Shown in pieces: positions 7,005 through 12,556 of a stretch of DNA of 12,556 bases. Each line of letters opens with the position of its first letter. The first letter of the stretch is position 1. The position numbers and the translations under genes are program-made. A model generated the notes under the pieces. The model was not told where the DNA came from and searched no databases. It worked only from the letters and a program-made list of their open reading frames with translations. The stretch is from AG-12 sp035531535 (GTDB lineage Bacteria > Chloroflexota > Dormibacteria > Aeolococcales > Bog-877), in the NCBI GenBank assembly GCA_035531535.1, contig DATKSV010000101.1:1-12556 (forward strand), read 5' to 3'.

Positions 7005-7277
7005 TCAATTACCTCGTACAGGCCAGGGCCGGTCAGGGCTGGAGGCAAAGGCCTGTGCCGACCCGCCCCACCGCCAGTTGCGACGTCTCTCGCGTAGCTC
7101 ATGCACCGTGCGGGCCCGCGGCAAGCCGGTGGGGCGACGGTGGCCGCTGGCGCTCGAGCCAGGCCGCGGACCGCCCAACTGGCTCCCAGGGAGCCCACCT
7201 GCTGGCACGGCCGTCAGGTCAATCGGTAAAGGTGATGCCAGACTGGTCGAACTGGGCATCGGTGCGGGTCCGCTCAT
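7005..7277 (-). CDS. Doubtful 90-residue ORF filling the gap before the SDR gene
   Basis: It begins with an ATG that overlaps the stop of the proline-racemase-family gene (ATGA) and ends 1 nt before the SDR start, so its placement is operon-like. The predicted protein is rich in Pro, Gly, Ser and Arg with a basic stretch near residues 50-68, and it has no recognisable domain, signal peptide or membrane segment. Codon third positions look less GC-rich than in the neighbours, and the upstream GGGG is a poor ribosome site. The gap could equally be non-coding or a decayed gene. Confidence 0.2.
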   Translation of the reverse strand: MSGPAPMPSSTSLASPLPIDLTAVPAGGLPGSQLGGPRPGSSASGHRRPTGLPRARTVHELRERRRNWRWGGSAQAFASSPDRPWPVRGN

Positions 7278-8386
7278 CCAGGTACCCCGTCGTCCGGCGC
7301 TGTGGACGGGGGCTCAGGGTTGCTCGCGCCCGAGCCCCAGATGTCGCCGATCGTATAGCCCTCGGGAAAGGGGTCGTCCGGATCCAAGACGTAGCGGGCA
7401 TGGCCCGTCACGTAGGCACGCCCGCTGATCCTGGGAACCACCGCTGATCTGCCGTGCACCGTGGTCTCCGCCACCAGCTGGCCGGTGAAGACGGTGCCGA
7501 GGACGCCCTCGTGCCGGAAGGCCTGGCCCAGTGCCAGCTCACCACGAGCATGGAGGCTGGCCATCTTGGCACTGGTACCGGTGCCGCATGGGGACCGGTC
7601 CAGGGCCCCTGTCCAACTGTCCGGCCGGCGCCAATCCAAAACCCCAGTAGAGACCACGACCGCATTGCGCAGGTCCGCGTGGGGCCCGCTCGGCGGGCCT
7701 GAGAGCAAGGCGATCGTGGGGCCGATGAGCTGAGGGTGGTCAGGATGGATTTGAGGCGCCTGTTCCCTGGTGGCGGCCTTGATCATCTCTCCGACCCGCA
7801 CCAGCTCCCTGCCGTTGGCGGCGGTCAGGGTGAGACCCAGGGCGGCGGCGTCGGCGATCACGTAGACCATGCCACCCCAGGCCACATCCACCACCACCCG
7901 GCCCAACTCGGGGACCTGTACTTCCAGGTCCAGCGCCATAACAAAGCTGGGGACGTTCCGGAAGGTGACCTGCTGGGCATGCCCATGGCTGACCTCGACT
8001 TCGACCTCCACCAGGCCCGCCGGTGACTCCAGCAGGAACTCGGTCACCGGCTCGTGAACCTCGACCATCCCCATCTCAATCAGGGCGGTCGCCACGCACA
8101 TGGTGTTGCTGCCGGACATGGGGGGATACTCAACCTGCTCCAGAATGATGTAACCTGCGGCCGCCCGGGGATCGGTCGGGGGCAGCAGGATGTTGCAGTT
8201 GGCAGCTGGGTATCCTCTGGGCTCGCGCAAGAGCCGGAGGCGCACTGCGTCCAAGTTGGCCTCGAAGTAGCGCATCTTCTCGAGCATCGAGCGGCCCGGG
8301 ACATCGGGCACCCCTCCGATTACCACCCGCCCCGGCTCACCGGCGGCATGGAGATCTATCGCCACCACATCCCTGACAGCCACCAC
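7274..8386 (-). CDS. Proline racemase superfamily protein, Ser/Cys type (hydroxyproline epimerase or 3-hydroxyproline dehydratase-like)
   Basis: A 370-residue member of the proline racemase family, which uses two residues on opposite faces of the substrate for proton transfer. The second motif, DRSPCGTGTSA, carries Cys267. The first, which is MCGH in proline racemase and most 4-hydroxyproline epimerases, reads MSGSNTMC with Ser91 in place of the first Cys. Substitution there is known: Thr/Cys enzymes are trans-3-hydroxy-L-proline dehydratases, and Ser/Cys members have been linked to hydroxyproline epimerase or dehydratase activity. A proline racemase proper is therefore unlikely. The GTG start directly follows the TAG of the P5C dehydrogenase remnant, with GAGAGG 6 nt upstream; a second GTG follows at once. 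The neighbouring proline dehydrogenase and enolase-superfamily genes fit imino-acid catabolism. Confidence 0.88.
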   Translation of the reverse strand: MVAVRDVVAIDLHAAGEPGRVVIGGVPDVPGRSMLEKMRYFEANLDAVRLRLLREPRGYPAANCNILLPPTDPRAAAGYIILEQVEYPPMSGSNTMCVATALIEMGMVEVHEPVTEFLLESPAGLVEVEVEVSHGHAQQVTFRNVPSFVMALDLEVQVPELGRVVVDVAWGGMVYVIADAAALGLTLTAANGRELVRVGEMIKAATREQAPQIHPDHPQLIGPTIALLSGPPSGPHADLRNAVVVSTGVLDWRRPDSWTGALDRSPCGTGTSAKMASLHARGELALGQAFRHEGVLGTVFTGQLVAETTVHGRSAVVPRISGRAYVTGHARYVLDPDDPFPEGYTIGDIWGSGASNPEPPSTAPDDGVPG

Positions 8387-9012
8387 CTACAGCCTCTCAG
8401 CCACGCTCTGGCCCTGCAGGAAGAAGAGCAGGTAGTCCGGGCCACCGGCCTTGGTGTCGGTGCCGCTCATGTTGAAGCCACCGAAGGGATGGACGCCCAT
8501 CAGGGCCCCGGTGGAGCGGCGGTTCAGGTACAGGTTGCCGACGTGGAGGCGGTCTGTGGCGTAGGCCAGCCGCTCCGGATCGCGGCTGAAATAGGAGCCG
8601 GTCAGGCCGTAGTCGGTGCTGTTGGCGATCCGGATGCCGTCCACGAAGTCGCGTGCCCGGATCACCGCCAGCACCGGGCCGAAGATCTCCTCCCGAGCGA
8701 TGCGCGCATCGGGGGCGACCCCGCCGAAGATGGTCGGCTCGATGAGGTGGCCCTCACCGGGGATCCGGCAGCCACCGCCAGCTCCACCTGCTCTCTTCCG
8801 GCCGCGGCATGGCGACCGACCAGCTCTCCCGGATGGGCGGGGTTGAAGGACTCGACCCAGGCGCCGGTCGCCACTTCGGAACCCCCGATCAGGCGTGGAT
8901 AGCTGCGCCCGAGCCGGTCGTGGACCAACCTCAGCGCGGCCTCGAAGTCGCGCCGGTTGGGAGCCTGCGAGAAGTCCAGGCCGGGCTCGTTGCGAAACGG
9001 GTGGATGATCAT
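8387..9012 (-). pseudogene. 1-pyrroline-5-carboxylate dehydrogenase with a large internal deletion and frameshift
   Basis: Full-length enzymes (about 515 residues) oxidise glutamate semialdehyde/P5C to glutamate with NAD+. Here an intact start (AGGAGA 7 nt before the ATG) encodes the first 80 or so residues, MIIHPFRNEP to EQVELAVAAG. At about 8766-8779 the sequence jumps to the last 129 residues in another frame: GGCRIPGEGHLIEPTI, then EEIFGPVLAVIRARDF, HVGNLYLNRR, HPFGGFNMSG and the terminal SVAERL. Roughly 300 residues are missing, including most of the NAD domain and the catalytic Glu and Cys. The 626-nt remnant is not a multiple of three. Translation from the ATG would run out of frame to a stop at 8662. 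The rest looks undecayed, so this is a recent deletion or an assembly collapse. Confidence 0.88.
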
Positions 9013-9055
9013 CAGCCGTTCTCCTGATCTTTGAATTTCAGTTGCTGGCCCGGCC

Positions 9056-10003
9056 TCAGCGCCGCACCGCGTTGCGGGCCAGGAAGAGGACGTTGGCCGG
9101 CCGCTCCGCCAGCCGCCGCATGAAGAATGGATACCAGTGGGGCCCGTACGACGTGGCCACCAGCACCGTGTAGCCGCGGGCCAGCAGCGAGCGCTGCAAC
9201 TGGGGCCGCACCCCGTACAGCATCTGGAACTCGAAGCGGTCCTTGCCAATCCCCCGGCCGGCCACGAAGTCGATGGCGTGCTCGATCATCTGCTCGTCAT
9301 GGGTGGCGATGGCGGTGTATCCGGCCCCCAGCAGGGCGGCCTCCATGAGCCGCACATAGCTACGGTCGACATCGCTCTTGTTGGGGAACGCGACTTCCCG
9401 GCTCTCCAGGTAGGCGCCCTTGACCAGCCTCAGGTTGGGAGCCAGCGGCAGCAGCGAGTCCAGGTCGGCGGCGGTCCGGTACAGGTAGGACTGCAGCACC
9501 ATCCCCACGTTCTCGTAGCCCCGCTCGCGCAGCCGGCGGTAGATCCGCAAGGTGGCCTCGACATGGCTGGACTCCTCCATGTCGATTCGCATGGTCAGCC
9601 CCAGGCCCCGGGCCACGTCCAGCAGCTGAGCCATGTGCGTCTCGGCCAGGTCCTCGGCGATGTCCAGCCCCAGCAGGGTCAGCTTGATCGCGACGTTCGC
9701 CCGCAGCCTCTCTCCCGCCAGCCGGTCGAGCAGGCGTTGGTAGTCCTCGACCGCGCGGCTGGCGTCGGCCTCGCTTGAGACCGCCTCTCCCAGCTCGGTG
9801 GCGTTGCACTTGAAGCCCTGCTGGTTGAGGCCGCGAATCACCTCGACGCACTGGTCCAGAGTCTCACCGGCCACGAAGCGGGAGGCTCCCAGCCCCATCC
9901 CGTACCGGTTCATGAAGCGCTCGGTCACCCGGTTGCCGGCGGCGGCGAGAATCGCGGTCCTGGCGGCGGCATTCAACGACGGCAACTCAAAGGCCTCCTT
10001 CAT
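9056..10003 (-). CDS. Monofunctional proline dehydrogenase (PutB type), possibly hydroxyproline-specific
   Basis: A 315-residue FAD-dependent TIM-barrel enzyme that oxidises proline or a ring-substituted proline to the matching pyrroline-5-carboxylate. The typical segments are present: RIDMEES (139-145), VLQSYLYRT (169-177), RLVKGAYLE (192-200), ATHDEQM (233-239), FEFQMLYGVR (257-266) and the substrate-carboxylate Arg pair R296-R297 in FFMRRLAERPAN. Proline enzymes have Tyr before the PYG-type turn (VYVPYG in Thermus); here the segment is VATSYG with Ala283. The Tyr three residues before the Arg pair is Phe293. The ATG at 10003 is preferred over the TTG at 10009 because GAGGAG lies 8 nt upstream. 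It starts 12 nt after the enolase-superfamily stop. Confidence 0.93.
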   Translation of the reverse strand: MKEAFELPSLNAAARTAILAAAGNRVTERFMNRYGMGLGASRFVAGETLDQCVEVIRGLNQQGFKCNATELGEAVSSEADASRAVEDYQRLLDRLAGERLRANVAIKLTLLGLDIAEDLAETHMAQLLDVARGLGLTMRIDMEESSHVEATLRIYRRLRERGYENVGMVLQSYLYRTAADLDSLLPLAPNLRLVKGAYLESREVAFPNKSDVDRSYVRLMEAALLGAGYTAIATHDEQMIEHAIDFVAGRGIGKDRFEFQMLYGVRPQLQRSLLARGYTVLVATSYGPHWYPFFMRRLAERPANVLFLARNAVRR

Positions 10004-10015
10004 AGCCAAGGCTCC

Positions 10016-11134
10016 TCACAGTGTCACTGTGAACAAGGGAGCGCCCAGCATCGCCTCGTCAATCTCAACTCCCAGCCCCGGACCGGAGGCGACCCGGCCC
10101 CTCCCGTTATCAGAGCGCGGCTGGTAGCCCGCGATGTGCTCATTGGTCCAATCGTTCATGAAGGACACGGCGAAGAGGGAGTCGGGCGGAACCCCCGCCG
10201 CCAGCTGGCTGACCGCCGCCGTGGTCAGGTCCCCGCCCCAGGTGTCTTCGATCGTGAGCCGGATCCCCAGCTCCACGGCCGCGTCACGCAGGAGCCGAGC
10301 CTTGCTCAGACCGCCGACCCGCCCGAGCTTCAGATTGATATGGTCCATCGCTTCCAGAGAGGCCGCCCGGGTAAGTGCCGCGAGGTCCACGATCACCTCG
10401 TCAAGCACCATCGGCAGGTTGGTGAGATGGCGGATCGCCAGACACTCCTCCAGGGTGGGACAAGGCTGCTCCAGGAGAATCCTTTCCAAGCCCTCCAGAT
10501 GGCGTACGGCGACGATCGCGTCCTGCCGCCGCCAGCCCCCGTTCGCGTCCGCGATGATGGCGTCCTCGGCAGAGGTGGCTGCCACGATCGTCGCAGCCCG
10601 GAGCGCGTCAAGCTCAGGCGCTCCCCCCAACTTCAATTGAAACCGGTGGATCCCGAGCTCCCGCTGTCGCCCCACGAAGCTGGCCATCACCTCGGGCTCG
10701 GCCATTGGCACTGCCACATAGAGGGGCAGGTCCGCCTGCAGCACTCCTCCCAGCAGCGTCGCCACCGAGCATCCAGTCGCCTTGCCGAGGATGTCCCAGC
10801 AGGCGATGTCCACGGCACTCTTCGCATATAGGTGCCCGCGCAGGGCCCCCTCCATCCGGGCCCACACCGCGGCCAGGTTGGTCGCATCGGTCCCCAGGAG
10901 CCCTGGAGCCAGCGCTGCCAAGGCGGCCCGGGCCCCCTCGGCGAATCCGGGGAGGTAGGTAGGGCCGAGCGGGCAGGTCTCTCCGTACCCTAGGTACCCG
11001 TCACGAGTCTGGAGACGCACGACCGTACTGGGAAGTCTCGAAACCACCCGCCCCGAAGACATCACGTAGTCCCCGTGGGCGTAGGAGAGCGTGTAGCCGA
11101 AGACATCGACGCGGGCCACGTCCAAACCGGTCAC
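10016..11134 (-). CDS. Enolase-superfamily protein, cis-3-hydroxy-L-proline dehydratase-like
   Basis: A 372-residue mandelate racemase/muconate-lactonizing-type protein with an N-terminal capping domain and a (beta/alpha)7 barrel. The metal ligands are Asp196 (ADANGGW), Glu222 (LLEQP) and Asp245 or Glu246 (VLDEV). Two acid/base lysines face each other, Lys168 (FQLKLGG) and Lys269 (NLKLGRVGG), which suits proton removal at a carbon alpha to a carboxylate. GHLYAKSAVDIACWDILGKA (100-119) and the PLGPTYLPG segment closely resemble cis-3-hydroxy-L-proline dehydratase as I remember it. Hydroxyproline-betaine epimerase or a sugar-acid dehydratase are alternatives. The GTG start has GGAG 6 nt upstream and overlaps a possible leader-peptide stop (GTGA). 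It is the first major gene of the catabolic run. Confidence 0.87.
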   Translation of the reverse strand: MTGLDVARVDVFGYTLSYAHGDYVMSSGRVVSRLPSTVVRLQTRDGYLGYGETCPLGPTYLPGFAEGARAALAALAPGLLGTDATNLAAVWARMEGALRGHLYAKSAVDIACWDILGKATGCSVATLLGGVLQADLPLYVAVPMAEPEVMASFVGRQRELGIHRFQLKLGGAPELDALRAATIVAATSAEDAIIADANGGWRRQDAIVAVRHLEGLERILLEQPCPTLEECLAIRHLTNLPMVLDEVIVDLAALTRAASLEAMDHINLKLGRVGGLSKARLLRDAAVELGIRLTIEDTWGGDLTTAAVSQLAAGVPPDSLFAVSFMNDWTNEHIAGYQPRSDNGRGRVASGPGLGVEIDEAMLGAPLFTVTL

Positions 11135-11205
11135 AGCATTCTCCGAGCCCCGCCTCGAGGGTGCGCTTTGGGGCCGCGCACAACCCGCCAGCGATACGGT
11201 CTCAT
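11131..11205 (-). CDS. Possible 24-residue leader peptide upstream of the enolase-superfamily gene
   Basis: A short frame with ATG at 11205, a GGAGGG ribosome site 8 nt upstream, and a TGA that overlaps the GTG of the next gene by 4 nt (GTGA). The peptide is strongly basic (MRPYRWRVVRG at its start, many Arg) and lacks membrane features. The strong site and stop-start overlap suggest translational coupling, but 25 codons can arise by chance. Confidence 0.35.
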   Translation of the reverse strand: MRPYRWRVVRGPKAHPRGGARRML

Positions 11206-11226
11206 CGTCGCAACCCTCCAGGACGT

Positions 11227-11254
11227 GTTGTAGGAGTCGGTGGTTCCGCGTGAA
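11227..11254 (-). promoter_or_regulatory. Weak candidate promoter of the catabolic operon
   Basis: On the minus strand TTCACG (11249-11254) and TACAAC (11227-11232) are 16 nt apart, 8 of 12 matches to the sigma70 consensus. Transcripts would begin about 15 to 20 nt before the ATG of the leader peptide and include its ribosome site. A second TTGACG lies further upstream without a good -10. Confidence 0.25.
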
Positions 11255-11403
11255 GGCACAGCCAGCTCCCCAAATCCGCCCGCTCGGGAACAGCCAGGGG
11301 TATCTGAGCGAAGCTCATTGGTCCCGTGTTTTTCGGGTCACTCGCAGGCCCGTCAAGCCGCGCGGATCCGGGGTTCGCAGGCACCGGGTTCTGGCCATTC
11401 TCT

Positions 11404-12165
11404 TCAGGCCCTGGGCTTGGCTCGTGCGGTTGAGCTAGGGGCCGTTCGCTGGGTGGCCTCGTCGCCGGGGGCAGGGTTCTCCTGGTGACGGTAGGCATCG
11501 GCCAGCCGCTGATAGGCTCCCTCCAGGTGGTGGGCAATCATCTTTTGGGCTCGGTCCAGGTCACCCTGGGCCAAGGTCTCGACCAATTCCTCGTGCTCAC
11601 TGCCGTAGATGTACTGGAAGTCGGGATTGGCCATGTTGCGCCAGACCAAAAAACGCAGAATGTGCGGCCGCAGGAGCACCCAGGAGTCGTAGAGACGCTC
11701 ATGCCGCGCGGCGCGATAAATCAGGTCGTGGAAGGTTATGTCCAGTTCCGCATACTGGTGCTCGCTGTGCAGGGTGCTGCCAACCGGGCCACGGGCGGCC
11801 ACCTCTCGCATGGCCGCCAGGTCCTCTGCGGTGGCGCGTTCCATGGCTAGGCGAACCGCCAGCCCCTCAAGGGTGACCCGAAGGCTGTAGACCTCCTCTA
11901 TGTCACGGAGGGCGATGGAGGCGACCACGGCCCCGTGCCGGGGGCGGAGGGTGAGGAGCCTTTCGGAGCCGAGTCGGCTGAGGGCATCTCGGATCGGGCT
12001 GCGGCTCACTCTCATGGTGGCTGACAGATCAGCCTCTCGAAGGCGCTGACCAGGGCTCAGCGCCCCGGTCACGATGGCTTCCCGCAGGCGGTCGGCAACC
12101 TCGTCCCCCAAGCTGCGACTTTCAATCGCCTCGACAGCCGCAAGTTCCGAGTCGGTGCGAGCCAT
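11404..12165 (-). CDS. GntR-family transcriptional regulator, FCD (FadR) subfamily
   Basis: A 253-residue DNA-binding regulator. Residues about 17-85 form the winged helix, including LREADLSATMRVSRSPIRDA and the wing RPRHGAVVAS. The helical FCD effector domain follows, with probable metal or ligand residues Asp142, His146, His191 and His212/213 (AELDITFH, SEHEEL, IAHHLEG). Such proteins usually respond to carboxylates or amino acids and control adjacent catabolic genes. The ATG at 12165 is chosen because homology starts soon after it and because an upstream ATG at 12198 falls between the -35 and -10 boxes of the likely promoter. No ribosome site precedes it, so the message may be leaderless. 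A gap of 269 nt separates it from the catabolic genes, which it probably controls along with itself. Confidence 0.92.
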   Translation of the reverse strand: MARTDSELAAVEAIESRSLGDEVADRLREAIVTGALSPGQRLREADLSATMRVSRSPIRDALSRLGSERLLTLRPRHGAVVASIALRDIEEVYSLRVTLEGLAVRLAMERATAEDLAAMREVAARGPVGSTLHSEHQYAELDITFHDLIYRAARHERLYDSWVLLRPHILRFLVWRNMANPDFQYIYGSEHEELVETLAQGDLDRAQKMIAHHLEGAYQRLADAYRHQENPAPGDEATQRTAPSSTARAKPRA

Positions 12166-12177
12166 GACTGATTGCGC

Positions 12178-12206
12178 ATTGTATACAGAAGACGACATTG
12201 GGTCAA
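12178..12206 (-). promoter_or_regulatory. Sigma70-type promoter of the GntR regulator gene
   Basis: On the minus strand TTGACC (12201-12206) and TACAAT (12178-12183) are separated by exactly 17 nt, 10 of 12 matches to the consensus. Initiation about 7 nt after the -10 would leave only about 5 to 9 nt before the ATG at 12165. Confidence 0.65.
12180..12187. promoter_or_regulatory. Palindromic operator candidate TGTATACA overlapping the -10 box
   Basis: A perfect 8-bp palindrome within ATTGTATACAG. FCD-type GntR regulators such as VanR-like proteins bind TTGTATACAA-like sites. Overlap with the -10 box suggests autorepression. I did not find a second perfect copy upstream of the enolase-superfamily gene. 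Confidence 0.5.
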
Positions 12207-12460
12207 GAGGCGCGTGCTCTCGCGCCGGCCCCCTGCTGGAGCGGATGGAGACGCCACTCTTGGTTGCGTGCCCGCTGGCATCCAACCGTTCCGGCGCAAG
12301 CTGGCGGACTGGCAGGCCTTGGCCAGGGGGCGCACGGCACGCAGATTGACAGCCCGCGGAATCAGGCGACAGGTTGGCCCGAATGTTAGACCAGCGCAGC
12401 TAGTGCGCCCGGGAAGCTGGGCCCGACCACGGCCCAGCGCCGGTCATTTTGATGGCAGCC
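12207..12460. other. Intergenic region upstream of the regulator
   Basis: About 250 nt with no supported gene on either strand. Apart from the hairpin at 12416-12438 I see nothing in it. Confidence 0.4.
12416..12438 (-). terminator. Terminator-like hairpin
   Basis: GCTGGGCC and GGCCCAGC form a perfect 8-bp stem with a 7-nt loop. On the minus strand it lies 23 nt past the stop of the frame entering from the right edge, and only TT follows the stem. It fits a transcript end that separates that gene from the regulator. Confidence 0.45.
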
Positions 12461-12556
12461 TCAGGCAGTCTCCGCCGGCGGGTCCGCCATCTCCTGCACC
12501 GGGTCGGTCGAGATGGGCCGATCTCCGGTCCCCCCGGCCCCCTCTGGGCGTCCTCG
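12461..12556 (-). CDS. Possible C-terminal end of a gene entering from the right edge
   Basis: A 31-codon open frame continues off the right edge and ends in TGA. Its last residues include RPISTDPVQEMADPPAETA, with acidic and proline-rich composition and GC-rich third positions, like a disordered C-terminus. A hairpin follows the stop. No family can be assigned from this piece. Confidence 0.3.
   Translation of the reverse strand, partial: RGRPEGAGGTGDRPISTDPVQEMADPPAETA

Noticed and set aside
6230..7198. An SDR extended to 7198
   Set aside because: The extra N-terminal part has no Rossmann homology and an Arg/Ala/Pro-rich shadow-frame composition; the ATG at 7003 with GAGGT upstream is better.
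11305..11337. Small hairpins (TGAGC/GCTCA and CCCG/CGGG) around a T-run between the regulator and operon
   Set aside because: The stems are only 4 to 5 bp, and on the coding (minus) strand the run is A, not T, so there is no credible terminator.
11404..12285. A GntR regulator extended to 12285 or 12198
   Set aside because: Both starts lie at or upstream of the predicted -10 box and lack a ribosome site, and family homology begins after 12165.

Overview
The window is GC-rich (by eye about two thirds G+C) bacterial DNA. Every credible gene lies on the minus strand, so transcription runs from high to low coordinates. Starts are usually preceded by AGGAGG-like ribosome binding sites, and several genes begin with GTG. 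Proline dehydrogenase and P5C dehydrogenase are separate genes of the type seen in Thermus, Chloroflexota and Gram-positive bacteria, not fused as PutA. An actinobacterial or Chloroflexota-like host fits, but this is inference and I cannot name a species.

The right two thirds (about 12.2 kb down to 4.7 kb) look like one catabolic locus. A GntR/FCD regulator (12165-11404) has a clear promoter with an overlapping palindromic operator. After a gap holding a possible 24-residue leader peptide come: an enolase-superfamily protein resembling cis-3-hydroxy-L-proline dehydratase (11134-10016), a monofunctional proline dehydrogenase (10003-9056), a P5C dehydrogenase gene that lacks its catalytic middle (9012-8387), a proline-racemase-superfamily protein with a Ser/Cys active site (8386-7274), a doubtful 90-residue ORF, an atypical SDR (7003-6230), an FAA-hydrolase-family protein (6240-5335) and an RraA-family aldolase-like protein (5335-4691). 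Many junctions overlap or abut, which indicates an operon.

Together these genes suggest use of hydroxyproline or a related imino acid. The proline dehydrogenase has Ala where proline-specific enzymes have a Tyr that contacts proline ring carbon 4; hydroxyproline-specific PRODH2 also has a small residue (Ser) there. A route like the mammalian one (hydroxyproline, 3-hydroxy-P5C, 4-hydroxyglutamate, 4-hydroxy-2-oxoglutarate, then aldol cleavage to glyoxylate and pyruvate) would use the proline dehydrogenase, the P5C dehydrogenase and possibly the RraA-type aldolase. The epimerase-like and dehydratase-like enzymes could bring in other hydroxyproline isomers. The broken P5C dehydrogenase is either a real deletion or an assembly collapse, and it is the main thing to settle.

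The left third has separate units: a proline-iminopeptidase-type hydrolase (4260-3010), which could feed the locus by releasing proline or hydroxyproline from peptides; a long structured gap; a beta-carbonic anhydrase with an apparent ATA start (2413-1877) that overlaps a cysteine synthase by ATGA (1880-966); and an isochorismatase-family hydrolase lacking the usual catalytic Cys (658-62). Intergenic gaps are long for a bacterium and several hold strong inverted repeats. I saw no rRNA, complete tRNA, CRISPR array, transposase or phage gene.
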